The position numbers were made by a program, and so were the translations under genes. A stretch of 64,000 nt of DNA. It comes from Rhodococcus sp. RD6.2 (GTDB lineage Bacteria > Actinomycetota > Actinomycetes > Mycobacteriales > Mycobacteriaceae). Location of the stretch: contig NZ_CVQP01000003.1 of assembly GCF_001040705.1 (NCBI RefSeq), forward strand, positions 62,001 through 126,000, read 5' to 3'. The notes below the pieces were generated by a model. The model was not told where the DNA came from. It saw only the letters and a program-made list of their open reading frames with translations, and did not search any database. The stretch's first letter is position 1. Every line of letters begins with the position of its first letter. Positions 28,168 through 36,615 of this stretch are shown here, one piece after another.

Positions 28168-29538
28168 GTGCCCATGATTGTGTTGTGTCTCGTCCAGTTC
28201 ATGCTCGTGCTCGATGACACCGTCGTGATCGTGGCCCTGCCCAGCATCCGAGATGAGCTGGGATTCAGCCCTTCCGGGTTGCCCTGGGTCGTCAACGCCT
28301 ACTTCCTCGCCTTCGGTGGGCTGCTGCTGCTGTGTGGCCGGCTGGCGGATTTGCTGGGTCGCCGTCGCGTCTTCCTCATTGGCGTGGCGCTGTTCGGCGT
28401 GGCCAGCTTGGCTTGCGCGATCGCGCAGGAGCCTTGGCAGCTTGTGATCGGGCGGTTCGTACAGGGCGCGGGTGCTGCGATGGCCAGTCCGGCAGCAATG
28501 TCGATGATCACGTTGCTGTATCCGGGACGGGAGGAAAGGGCCAAGGCGCTGGGCATCTGGGGCGGCATCGCCGCCTTGGGTGGCACCTCGGGTCTAGTGC
28601 TGTCCGGAGCGCTGACCGACCTTGTCTCCTGGCGCGGGATCTTCCTGATCAACCTGCCCATCGTCGCCATAGCGCTGGCGCTGCTCCCGCGCCTGGTTCC
28701 CGAGTCCCGCGCCCGCAGCCGACGCCCTCTCGACGTGCGCGGCGCGGTCCTGGTGACCGGTGCCGCAGTGTCGCTGGTGTACGGGCTGCTGCGAGCCGGT
28801 GCGGCCGGCTGGAGCGATCCACTCGTCATCGGCGTCGTACTGCTGTCCGCCGCCTTGGCGGTGGCGTTCGTGGTGGCAGAGTCGCGGTCGACGGCTCCGC
28901 TGGTGCCACGGTCGTTCCTGGATTCGCGGACTCGGGCAGTCGCCAACGTTGCCACCCTGCTGTTCTCGATGGCGATGTACGCGATGTCGTTCTTGCTGAT
29001 GATCCAGGTGCAGACGGCTCTGGAGTACAGCCCGCTCCTCGCAGGCGTGGCCTACCTGCCCTATGGCGCAGGCATTCTGGCGGGCATGTGGCTGTCCTCC
29101 CGCGTCTCGCTCAGGATTGGGAGGCGCCGGGCGCTCCTGCTGGCCCTCCTGGTCGACATCGCCGGTCTGCTTCTGCTGTCCGGCCTGGCTGCGGATGACT
29201 CCTATGCCTCTCACGTCCTGCCCGGCATGCTCGTACTGAGCATCGGCAATGGGCTGACACTGCCCGTCCTGGCCGTAGCTGCTGTCGACGGGACAACGGA
29301 GGAGAACGCTGGGCTCGGCTCGGCCCTGTTCACGTCCGTCCAGCAGATCGGCGGCGCCGTCGGGGTGGCCGCACTGGCTGTCATGGGCTACTCGGGTGGC
29401 CTCACTGCAGGCGTGGCCTGCGTGGCGCTCGCGGCTGCACTCGTCTTCATCCTGCTGCCGTCGAGTGACACCAGCCCACAGCTGCCCATTCGACGTGGAG
29501 CCGACGGCCGAAAGACGCCGTCAGGCACACAAACCTGA
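28168..29538 (+). CDS. DHA2-type MFS multidrug exporter
   Basis: 456-aa proton-driven exporter of the EmrB/QacA class with about 14 hydrophobic segments. Visible are LDDTVVIVALPSIRDELGF (TM1), the motif-A loop GRLADLLGRRR, and a motif-C-like GAGAAMASPAAMS region. The GTG at 28168 (MPM) is used; the ATG two codons on is possible. Codon use has more T-ending codons (GCT, CTT, GGT) than neighbours, a mild sign of transfer. It is divergent from the AraC regulator. Confidence 0.9.
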   Translation: MPMIVLCLVQFMLVLDDTVVIVALPSIRDELGFSPSGLPWVVNAYFLAFGGLLLLCGRLADLLGRRRVFLIGVALFGVASLACAIAQEPWQLVIGRFVQGAGAAMASPAAMSMITLLYPGREERAKALGIWGGIAALGGTSGLVLSGALTDLVSWRGIFLINLPIVAIALALLPRLVPESRARSRRPLDVRGAVLVTGAAVSLVYGLLRAGAAGWSDPLVIGVVLLSAALAVAFVVAESRSTAPLVPRSFLDSRTRAVANVATLLFSMAMYAMSFLLMIQVQTALEYSPLLAGVAYLPYGAGILAGMWLSSRVSLRIGRRRALLLALLVDIAGLLLLSGLAADDSYASHVLPGMLVLSIGNGLTLPVLAVAAVDGTTEENAGLGSALFTSVQQIGGAVGVAALAVMGYSGGLTAGVACVALAAALVFILLPSSDTSPQLPIRRGADGRKTPSGTQT

Positions 29539-29566
29539 ACGAACTGGGGGCACCGACCCCGCGAAG

Positions 29567-30175
29567 TCAGCGCCGAATATCGGCCGTCGCTGCGAGCGAT
29601 TCCACAACCCACTGCTCGTAGTCCGTTGCGGACCAGCTTCGTTCATTGAGCAGCAGGTCGTGTGATTCCGGCGCGAGGAGCACGAGCCCGATGTCGACGC
29701 ATCGCTCGACATCGAGGGCTTCGACCTTCCCGGCCAGCGCCGTCATGAGATGGCGCAACACTGTTTCGTGGTGTGCGCACGTGGTCGCCCAGAGCTGCGC
29801 CACTTCGGCGTCCGCTCCCGCCGCTGCCCGTACGGCGAGCAGCACCGGACCCACTCGGTCCAGCACCTGACGAGACGCGTGAACCTGAATGCGCAACTGT
29901 TCCATCGGGTCCCGGGCAGCGACCGCGTCGGCCACCCATTGCCGTTCCAGGGTGGGCACCGGCTCGTCGTCGCCTGCGATCGACACATCGAGCAGTGCCG
30001 CGAGAATGCTGCGCTTGTTGCCGAACACGAAGTACACGGTCTGCACCGCCACGCCGGCCTCCACGGCGATCGCCTTGATGGTGGTGGACGCGTATCCCGC
30101 GGTGGTGAAGAGCGTTCGCGCCGCGACGAGGATCTTGCGCCGCGCGGGGATGCTGTCGTCGGGGGCCGTTGCCAT
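29567..30175 (-). CDS. TetR-family repressor
   Basis: 202 aa. The N-terminal HTH shows the standard pattern ILVAARTLFTTAGYASTTIKAI, AVEAGVAVQTVYFVFGNKRSIL. The C-terminal ligand domain is not typical of a named subfamily. It is divergent from the Rossmann reductase gene and separated by 59 bp that carry three evenly spaced CTAGAG motifs, almost certainly its operators. Confidence 0.9.
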   Translation of the reverse strand: MATAPDDSIPARRKILVAARTLFTTAGYASTTIKAIAVEAGVAVQTVYFVFGNKRSILAALLDVSIAGDDEPVPTLERQWVADAVAARDPMEQLRIQVHASRQVLDRVGPVLLAVRAAAGADAEVAQLWATTCAHHETVLRHLMTALAGKVEALDVERCVDIGLVLLAPESHDLLLNERSWSATDYEQWVVESLAATADIRR

Positions 30176-30187
30176 GCCGAGAGTCTA

Positions 30188-30222
30188 ACTCTAGAGTTGG
30201 ACACTAGAGTGTTGCTCTAGAG
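30188..30222. promoter_or_regulatory. Triple CTAGAG operator array
   Basis: CTAGAG occurs at 30191, 30204 and 30217, exactly 13 bp apart. The first is inside the perfect palindrome AACTCTAGAGTT (30188-30199). The second is in ACACTAGAGTGT and the third in GCTCTAGAGA. It lies between the divergent TetR and reductase genes, so it probably represses both. Confidence 0.72.
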
Positions 30223-30234
30223 ATCGGAGAAACG

Positions 30235-31146
30235 ATGACCACAGTTCTCGTACTGGGCGGCTACGGGGCCGTCGGCACACATCTCGTGGCGGCGCTACGC
30301 ACGACGGGCATCACGGCACTCGCAGGCGGCCGCGACCCGGCGCGGGCCGACCGAGTCATCGACCCCGCAGTACCGCTCGATGCTTCCGTGGACGGCATCG
30401 ACGTCGTCGTGAACTGCGCAGGCATCGAGGATCCGGCGCTCGCGGCCGACGTCGCCGGCCGCGGCATCCCGTTCGTCGACATCACCGCGACCTCGTCGTA
30501 TGCGGCTGCCCTCGAAGCCGTTTCGGGCCCGGTCCTGCTCGGGGTCGGCATCGCACCCGGGTTGTCGAGCCTGCTTGCGGTGGAGGCAGCGCGGGGCGGC
30601 GGTCCGGTGGACGTCGCGATCGGCCTCGGCGCAGGCGAGGCACACGGCGCCGCAGCCACGGCATGGACGTACGGACTTGCCGGCAAGCACTTCCTCGATC
30701 CCGACGGGCGCCGCGTCCGCAACTACACGCGACCCACCCGCTTCCCCCTGCCCGGCTACTCCCGATTCCCGGTGCTGCGAACCGATTTCGCGGACCAGCA
30801 CCGGCTGAGCGTCGACCTCGACGTTCCCGTGCGCACGCACCTCCGTCTCGACTCCCGACTGGCCACCGTCGGATTGGCGGCGCTGACCTGGGCCCCATGG
30901 GCGGCGCGCTGGGTGCCTGCGGGCGCGATGCCGGGCGGCGACGCATGGGTGATCGCTGCCCGTGGCGCGTCAAAGACCGTGTGGGCATCCGGGCGCGGCC
31001 AGTCGCGGGCCACCGCGCTCGTCGCGGCCGAAGCGACGCGCCTACTACTGTCGTCCCCTGTCGACCGGCCGACGTGGCTGCATCAGATCACCGATCTCGC
31101 GTCGATCGCGCCTGCGTTCGACGCCGACGCGATCCGGATCGGCTGA
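30235..31146 (+). CDS. NAD(P)-binding Rossmann protein (saccharopine dehydrogenase-like)
   Basis: 303-aa protein. It has an N-terminal nucleotide-binding motif VLVLGGYGAVGTHL (residues 4-17), then VVNCAGIEDPALA and FVDITATSSY, as in saccharopine-dehydrogenase-like reductases. The C-terminal half is not recognised by motif. It is divergent from TetR and likely controlled by it. The substrate is unknown. ATG 30235 has GGAG 8-9 nt upstream. Confidence 0.82.
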   Translation: MTTVLVLGGYGAVGTHLVAALRTTGITALAGGRDPARADRVIDPAVPLDASVDGIDVVVNCAGIEDPALAADVAGRGIPFVDITATSSYAAALEAVSGPVLLGVGIAPGLSSLLAVEAARGGGPVDVAIGLGAGEAHGAAATAWTYGLAGKHFLDPDGRRVRNYTRPTRFPLPGYSRFPVLRTDFADQHRLSVDLDVPVRTHLRLDSRLATVGLAALTWAPWAARWVPAGAMPGGDAWVIAARGASKTVWASGRGQSRATALVAAEATRLLLSSPVDRPTWLHQITDLASIAPAFDADAIRIG

Positions 31147-31360
31147 TCGGCGAAAGCTCGTGGGATCACCCCGTCAACACCGAACCCGCGCGCTGCGGGT
31201 TGGTCGGTGGTTCCGGATTCGTCGACGCACGGTGGCAGCGAACCCGACCTCCGGCGCACATCGCACTTCTCGACGGAATAGCCGTCCGTCAGGAGCGGTT
31301 GTTCGAGTCGTTGACCCCACGCCGTAGCGTGCTGGGTATCCCGACGAAAGGACGGCAACC

Positions 31361-31639
31361 GTGTCGCATCGCATCGAGCACGTTCCGGAGCACAATCGTT
31401 TCGAGATCCTCGTCGACGACAAGGTTGCCGCGTACGCCGAGTACACCGAGCACCACGGCGTCCGGGACTTCGACCACACGGTCACCGAAACCGAGTTCCG
31501 TGGACAGGGACTCGCCGGTGCACTGGTCGCGGCCGCCCTCGACACCACGCGCGCAGAGGGGCTGAAGATTCGGACGTCCTGCTCGTATGTGGACGCCTAT
31601 GTCGCGAAGCATCCCGAATACCAGGATCTCGTCGCCTGA
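31361..31639 (+). CDS. Small GNAT acetyltransferase (YidJ/GtsN type)
   Basis: 92-aa minimal GNAT fold. The acetyl-CoA motif is EFRGQGLAGALVAAAL (47-62), preceded by FDHTVTE and followed by SYVDAYVAKHPEY, the signature of the short N-acetyltransferase (CG/YidJ) family. The GTG start at 31361 has AAAGGA upstream. The acceptor is unknown. Confidence 0.88.
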   Translation: MSHRIEHVPEHNRFEILVDDKVAAYAEYTEHHGVRDFDHTVTETEFRGQGLAGALVAAALDTTRAEGLKIRTSCSYVDAYVAKHPEYQDLVA

Positions 31640-32125
31640 GCCCTCGGATGTAGATCTGAGCGGACCGGAGCAGGTCGCGGGTACCTGCCTGCCGGACCAT
31701 TTCACGGCACTCCGGGTTGGCGTCGAGGTGCCACAAAGGCGATGGGTGAGTTGGGTTCCGAGACAAGCCTGCTCGCGCGAATGACCACCACGCGATCGGT
31801 GTCGAGGCTGCACTGCTCGGCCTCGGGCGGTCGCGAGGCGACGGCTCACGTGCTCGCGGCGTGAGAGGCCTCGACTGGGCAGTGCTCGGCTCTGGGTAGA
31901 TCGAGGCCCGCTCGATCTTGCTGCCGTCCGTGGCCTCAAGCTCGTTGATCGGGTTCGTCATCCCTGCGGGTGGCGGCTGTCCGGGTCGCCGCCCCCAGCT
32001 CGGCCTCCCGGGGTGCGGACTGCCTGCGGCGTCGCACCCACTGCTGCGACTGCCCCACCCTGTCGGGGGTGGCTGTCAAGGTTGGTGCATCGCAGCACCC
32101 ACCGCCCTTCAGGAGGAAGCCGAGT
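31640..32125. other. 486-bp intergenic region with a possible gene remnant
   Basis: No intact gene is evident. On the minus strand a frame starting with ATG at 31961 (MTNPINELEATDGSKIERAS) and a further block LWHLDANPECREMVRQAGTR look protein-like but are embedded in arginine-rich translation and run into the GNAT antisense. I read this as a decayed gene or chance. A hairpin CCACCC-TGTCGG-GGGTGG (about 32055-32072) precedes the ligase gene. Confidence 0.35.
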
Positions 32126-33445
32126 ATGTCGGTCCCCGCAGTGACCACCACCGCCCACATCAACGAGGCCGTCTACATCGACCCGCGTGCCGGGAACGAC
32201 AAGTTCTACCGGACCTTCACCTTCGGCTCCGTGTGGGTTTCTCAGTACGGCCGCAACGGCACCCTGGGCACCTTCACCAAGATCGTCGAGGCCGCCAGCC
32301 CCGAGGCGGCAGCGAAGGCCGCCGCCGCCAAGTTCGCCGGCAAGGTGAAGAAGGGCTACGAGCCGGTGCGCTCGGGTGCCGTCGAAACCAGCGCCGTCAT
32401 CACCGCGGACAACCTCACGGTGCTCGACAAGCTCGCGGAGGGTTTGCCGATGGGTGACGCCGTCGGCATCGTCACCGAACCGGTCGCTGCCGTCGAGGTT
32501 GATGCCCCGCGTCTGAACCTCACGGCGCTGGCTGTCGAGGCGCTGACCAGCGGCGCGTTGGGAGTGAGTCCCGCGGTCGCTGACGACACCATTCCGCTGC
32601 TGCCGGTGCGACCGATGCTCGCGTCCGTGCAGCCCGCCGAGACCGTCGCGGACGCGATGGACTCCGACGACTGGTACGCCCAGTTCAAGTACGACGGCGA
32701 CCGTGTCGTCATCGAAGTCGACAACGGTGAGATTCGCGTGCTCAACCGCCAGGGCCAGGCGAAGGTCCGCAATGTCGGACCGGCGCACCTGAATCCGTTC
32801 AGCGCCTTGCACTCCGGTCGCTGGGTCTTCGACGGTGAGGTGGTGGGACGCACCCTGGTGCTGTTCGACCTCATCGTCGCCACCGACGGCGTCCACACCT
32901 GGACGCGGGAGACCACCACGTTCCCGGACCGTCACCACGCGCTCACCATCCTCACCGAGGTGCTGGGCATCGCCGCCGTCGACAAGGCCCCGGAGGGCAG
33001 TTCGGTGGTGCTCGCGCCGATCGCGGTGACCGCCCAGACGAAGGTCGCCATGCTCGAATCCGCTGTGGCCGAGCAGCGTGAGGGCATCATCCTGCGCCAT
33101 CGCGGTGGCACCTACGAGTCCGGTCGCCGCTCGACCATGCTGGTCAAGCACAAGCTCATCAAGGACGTCGATGTCGTCGTCACCGCCCTGCACCCGGTGA
33201 AGGACTCCGCGGAGCTCGCCGTCCACGACGCCGAGGGGAACCTCGTCCAGGTCGGTACCGCGTCCACCATCGGCAAGGGCGCAGTCGAGGTCGGTCAGGT
33301 CTGGGTGGTGACGTTCCTGTACGTCACCAACCCCGAACACCCGCGCATGGTCCAGCCGCGACTGATCCGCCAGCGCTACGACAAGGCCCCCGTGGAGTGC
33401 CTGCTCGGTCAGTTCGCCGACGCAGGCACGAACAAGACCGTCTGA
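32126..33445 (+). CDS. WGR-domain ATP-dependent DNA ligase
   Basis: 439-aa fusion. Residues 1-80 are a WGR domain (YRTFTFGSVWVSQYGRNG then TFTKIVEAASPEAAAK), a module best known from PARPs. Residues 165-439 are an ATP-dependent DNA ligase core. Its motif I is KYDGDR (K188, the adenylated lysine), motif III DGEVVG (236-241), motif IV EGIIL (319-323) and motif V LVKHKLIKD (K341, K343), followed by an OB-like domain. All catalytic motifs are intact. ATG 32126 has AGGAGG. It is not the LigA, LigC or LigD type and has no Ku gene beside it; a repair role for nicked DNA is inferred. Confidence 0.87.
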   Translation: MSVPAVTTTAHINEAVYIDPRAGNDKFYRTFTFGSVWVSQYGRNGTLGTFTKIVEAASPEAAAKAAAAKFAGKVKKGYEPVRSGAVETSAVITADNLTVLDKLAEGLPMGDAVGIVTEPVAAVEVDAPRLNLTALAVEALTSGALGVSPAVADDTIPLLPVRPMLASVQPAETVADAMDSDDWYAQFKYDGDRVVIEVDNGEIRVLNRQGQAKVRNVGPAHLNPFSALHSGRWVFDGEVVGRTLVLFDLIVATDGVHTWTRETTTFPDRHHALTILTEVLGIAAVDKAPEGSSVVLAPIAVTAQTKVAMLESAVAEQREGIILRHRGGTYESGRRSTMLVKHKLIKDVDVVVTALHPVKDSAELAVHDAEGNLVQVGTASTIGKGAVEVGQVWVVTFLYVTNPEHPRMVQPRLIRQRYDKAPVECLLGQFADAGTNKTV

Positions 33446-33702
33446 CCCCCTTCGGAGCCATCACATCTGGCTCGATGACAACGGCTACGAGGTCGAACCC
33501 GTCAACCCGGTGGCCACCATGGTGGCGTCGGTTGGGGCCACCGTCGTCCCACGCCCGGGTCGCCGCCTGCGCGGCTGTCCGGATTCGGTGGCGCCACGCC
33601 GGGATGTGATCGGAAGCGGCACCGGCAAGCTGTCGTACGCCAGGCTTACTGCTTGCGCCGCCTGGCGTGCACCGCTGGATCCGCAACGCTTTGGGGGAAA
33701 CC

Positions 33703-34146
33703 ATGCAGGTCATCGACCACACGTTGGATGCCGAGACAGCAGCGATCACCGATCCACAGTGGCAGGAGATCGGCGCTCTGGTCCGCATCGTCGCCACCGC
33801 GACACCCGAACAAGTCGAGCAGTTCGCCACCACCCGGGCCACGGCGGCCGGCGCCTGTGGAGGTTCAGCCGCCGACGGTGGGGCCATCGACGCTGCCGGT
33901 ATCGCCATCTGCGCCGCCTGGTGCGAGGCCCGCAACGTCGACGCCGCGTGGGTCGCGGCTGCGGACGCCACCAGGCCGTTCGGTGGCGTCTGGTCCGTCG
34001 AGTGGAAGGCCGCCTGGGAGGCTGCGCTCGCGCTCGTCGTCCGAGATCTCATCGGCCGGTACGGATTCGAGCAGCAGCACTATGACCTGTTGGCGGGGCC
34101 GTGGCGGGCAGTGTTCGGGCCGCTGCACCCCGACGACGCCTTCTGA
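33703..34146 (+). CDS. Hypothetical protein, 147 aa
   Basis: Ala-rich soluble protein, not recognised. It has no signal or membrane segment. It contains two cysteines (AICAAWCEARN) and a WKAAWEAALALVVRDLIGRYGF helix. ATG 33703 follows GGGGGAAACC. The 257-bp segment upstream (33446-33702) contains an open but unconvincing frame with DDNGYEVEPVNPVATM-like sequence, which could be a remnant of a ligase-linked gene. Confidence 0.6.
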   Translation: MQVIDHTLDAETAAITDPQWQEIGALVRIVATATPEQVEQFATTRATAAGACGGSAADGGAIDAAGIAICAAWCEARNVDAAWVAAADATRPFGGVWSVEWKAAWEAALALVVRDLIGRYGFEQQHYDLLAGPWRAVFGPLHPDDAF

Positions 34147-34209
34147 ACGGGCCCACTGGCGGGTACCCCCCGTTGTGCGATTTCGGGGATCCGTTGTCTA
34201 CTCCGATTC

Positions 34210-34371
34210 ATGACTACAGCTGCCATGCTCGGCCGGTTCTTCCTTCTCCTGATTGCCGCCGCAACCTTCGCGTCGGCGGTCGCCGTCTGGCGCCGACAGA
34301 AAATGGCTCCGACACGTGCGGAGTTCGTGTCCGTCGCCGCCCTCGTGCTGTCCGTCTCGATGCTGACCTGA
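34210..34371 (+). CDS. Small membrane protein, 53 aa
   Basis: The product starts MTTAAMLGRFFLLLIAAATF and contains two hydrophobic segments (7-27 and 38-52) separated by a basic RRQK loop. It is followed 15 nt later by a strong hairpin. The Shine-Dalgarno is weak (a GGGGATCC stretch 15 bases up). Function unknown; length and composition fit a real two-helix membrane peptide. Confidence 0.5.
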   Translation: MTTAAMLGRFFLLLIAAATFASAVAVWRRQKMAPTRAEFVSVAALVLSVSMLT

Positions 34372-34386
34372 TCGGTGCACCGAACT

Positions 34387-34421
34387 GACTGTGGCCCGCC
34401 CTCCGAGGGCGGGCCACAGTC
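34387..34421. terminator. Bidirectional terminator hairpin
   Basis: Fifteen-bp perfect stem (GACTGTGGCCCGCCC and its complement) with a 5-nt loop TCCGA. It lies between the plus-strand 53-aa gene and the stop of the convergent RES-domain gene at 34423, so it serves both. Confidence 0.87.
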
Positions 34422-34422
34422 G

Positions 34423-35067
34423 TCAGGTGATGGTGTAGCCGAGCTGATGTGCAGCAGTCGCGATCGGACCGTCGAGCGCGGGATGCGCAAGCGGCAGCGA
34501 CAGCGCGGGGCGGGCGGGGAACGCGTCGGTGGCGCGTTCGATCAGCGCGACGCTCACGCTGCCGGCGAACCGGCCCCGGTAGATGACGCCGTCGAGGTCG
34601 CTGTGGGCACGGAAGATGGTGCGCGCCCAGTGCTGGCTGCGGCGGTGCGGGGCGCAGTCGAGGGCGTGGTTGCCGCCGACTCGGGTCGACCACGCCGCGC
34701 CGCCGATCCCGGACACGTCGAGCAGCCCCAGCGGCCGCAGGAACCGCAGCCCGGTCAGGTACGGGTCGCCGTACTCGCGGTCGATGACCCGCGCCGACTG
34801 GAACGCTTCGGCCAGGCCACCTCGGGGACTGGATGCGCCGTACCAAATGCCGTAGCCGGGGTGATCGCCCACCGCGCGCGGGTGGTGGTCGAATCGCAGG
34901 ATCGGCCCGTGGGTCCGCATCCCGTTCCACGGCAGGACGTGACCGCCGGTGGTGCGGTGCACGCGCCACACCAGCTCGGTGGGCTGCCAGGTGATCAGTT
35001 CGTCAGGATGAACTCCCGCGTCACGGAGGACGGAGGCGGTTGGAGGTGGGGGCAGCATCGACCCCAT
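34423..35067 (-). CDS. RES-domain toxin (MbcT-like)
   Basis: 214-aa RES-domain protein. Conserved residues are visible: VWR (R35), GPILRFD (54-60), GIWYGAS (Y76) and LAEAFQ (E87). RES toxins such as MbcT consume NAD+ by phosphorolysis or hydrolysis, killing or arresting the cell. It lies directly behind its antitoxin-like partner: the upstream stop at 35068-35070 abuts this start. The first codons read MGSM; the second Met may be the true start. Confidence 0.83.
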   Translation of the reverse strand: MGSMLPPPPTASVLRDAGVHPDELITWQPTELVWRVHRTTGGHVLPWNGMRTHGPILRFDHHPRAVGDHPGYGIWYGASSPRGGLAEAFQSARVIDREYGDPYLTGLRFLRPLGLLDVSGIGGAAWSTRVGGNHALDCAPHRRSQHWARTIFRAHSDLDGVIYRGRFAGSVSVALIERATDAFPARPALSLPLAHPALDGPIATAAHQLGYTIT

Positions 35068-35691
35068 CTACGCCGATTCCCAGTCTGCGGCGGTGATCAC
35101 GTCGGCGGCCTGCTCGATGTCCGAGGCGGTGCCCGCGCTGCCCGTCAGCCACGCCACGATCGACACTGAGCGGCCCTCCACGGTCAGGGACGGCTGCGGC
35201 TGCGTCAGCAGCGCCTGCACCGTGAGCGGGTGCAGTTCCTTGCTCAGCAGCGGCAGCACCTGATCGAGGAACGGGACCGCGCCGGCGGCGGTGAACTGGG
35301 CGGGCGGCAGCAGGCGGCGGCGGCCCGAGGTGAACGCCCACAGGGTGCCGTCGGTCAGGCGTTGGCGGACACGGGCTGTGGTGACCCCGAGGCGTTCGGC
35401 GGCGTCGGCGACCGACAGTGAGCGGTGGACCAGGTCCTGCATGCGGATGTCCCGGTCCACCCGCGCTGCGGTCGCAGCGGCGGGGTCGGTGACGAAACCG
35501 CCGTCGGTGAGCAGTGCGGCGTCGTGCTCGGACAGGGCCAGTCCGGCCGGGTCCTTCACGGAGAGGCCGTGCACGATCCGCGCGAAGAACTCACGGTCGA
35601 CGTCGGCGCCGGTCACTTCCCGTACCGCGGCCTCGAAGTCCAGCTCACCGTGCCGGTAGCGGTCCTCGACGCTTCGCCTCGTGTTCCCCAT
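35068..35691 (-). CDS. Xre/MbcA-type antitoxin
   Basis: 207-aa partner of the RES toxin. It has an HTH region SVADAAERLGVTTARVRQRL (93-112) and a C-terminal toxin-binding-like block (140-200) with WLTGSAGTASDIEQAADVI, as in Xre-DUF2384 antitoxins. The N-terminal 80 residues are an extra helical region. In RES systems the antitoxin blocks the toxin active site and represses the operon. At 207 aa it is longer than the usual 110-150 aa antitoxin. Confidence 0.78.
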   Translation of the reverse strand: MGNTRRSVEDRYRHGELDFEAAVREVTGADVDREFFARIVHGLSVKDPAGLALSEHDAALLTDGGFVTDPAAATAARVDRDIRMQDLVHRSLSVADAAERLGVTTARVRQRLTDGTLWAFTSGRRRLLPPAQFTAAGAVPFLDQVLPLLSKELHPLTVQALLTQPQPSLTVEGRSVSIVAWLTGSAGTASDIEQAADVITAADWESA

Positions 35692-35905
35692 CCCACCGCA
35701 TCCTTACAGTCATTTGCTCGCGTAAATCCACGATAGTCGCAGGTGGGGTTAATCGCCACCGTGATCCTGTCCACACCGCGGGCCTCCCCCGCCAGCTCCC
35801 CATGCTCACCGGCTAGCACTCGTCGGACCTCGACGCACACCACCCCCTTCCCTGTTTGCACAACTCTGTGCAGAATGTCGGTTAACTAACGACCAGGAGG
35901 ACGGC

Positions 35906-36475
35906 ATGTCGGTGGCAGAGCGGATCATCGCCGAGCAGCGTGCGACGGTGGGCGAGGCACAGGCGGTGTTCGACGACGCATCCCCCGCCGACCCGGACTT
36001 CCTGATCGGCACGTGGCGCGGCGCCGAACTGCGCACGGGACACAAGATGGACGGCATGCTCGACGCCAGTGGCTGGTGGGGCAAGCAGTTCGTGGACGCG
36101 GAGACCGTTCACCCACTGCTGTTCCCGTCCGCGGACGGCCGGTCCCTGTGGGCGCTCGATCCGCAGCGCATCCCGTTCACGCTGCTGATGCACCGCCTCG
36201 TCCCGTCCTTCGAGGGCAAGGACCTGTCGAGGCTCGTCGCCACCGGCCGACCCGTCGTCTCGACACGCAAGCCCAAGGCACGGCTGCGGTCCACCCGCTT
36301 CCGCGGCGTCGACACCGCCACGATGATCTACGACGCCCACCCCATCAACGACGTGTTCCGCCGCATCTCCGACGACACCGTCATCGGATGGATGGACCTC
36401 CGCGGATCGGAGCGCCCCTACTTCTTCTCCCTCACCCGCGACGAGTCACTGCCCGTGGTCGCCGGCTCCCGCTGA
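35906..36475 (+). CDS. GXWXG/DUF4334 domain protein
   Basis: 189 aa. The N-terminal GXWXG motif appears as LIGTWRGAEL (33-42), and the C-terminal DUF4334 region has a GWMDLRG block. These lipocalin-like proteins often act on small hydrophobic ligands, but no enzyme activity is established for the family. It is preceded by AGGAGG-type spacing (CCAGGAGGACGGC ATG). It is convergent with nadR across a long palindrome. Confidence 0.83.
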   Translation: MSVAERIIAEQRATVGEAQAVFDDASPADPDFLIGTWRGAELRTGHKMDGMLDASGWWGKQFVDAETVHPLLFPSADGRSLWALDPQRIPFTLLMHRLVPSFEGKDLSRLVATGRPVVSTRKPKARLRSTRFRGVDTATMIYDAHPINDVFRRISDDTVIGWMDLRGSERPYFFSLTRDESLPVVAGSR

Positions 36476-36535
36476 CCCACCGCCCCCAACCCACACCACT
36501 CGTCTGACCGACGCCGCCCCAACACCCCCTTCTTT

Positions 36536-36588
36536 TGACCGAATGTGGCGTTCGGTCACTTCAAGTGACCGAACGCCACATTCGGTCA
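36536..36588. repeat. 53-bp nested palindromic element
   Basis: Perfect 26-bp arms around one central base. The half-site is itself an inverted repeat: TGACCGAA-TGTGGCG-TTCGGTCA in the left arm and TGACCGAA-CGCCACA-TTCGGTCA in the right. It sits between convergent genes (GXWXG protein and nadR), so it can serve as a strong bidirectional terminator. The nested design also suggests a dispersed palindromic repeat or a cruciform-forming element. Confidence 0.87.
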
Positions 36589-36615
36589 CGCCGGCGCAGC
36601 GCCACGACCACCCAC

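Noticed and set aside
33446-33702. A small gene between the WGR ligase and the 147-aa protein.
   Set aside because: Frames there are short or arginine-rich and no start with a Shine-Dalgarno is seen; a remnant is possible but unsupported.
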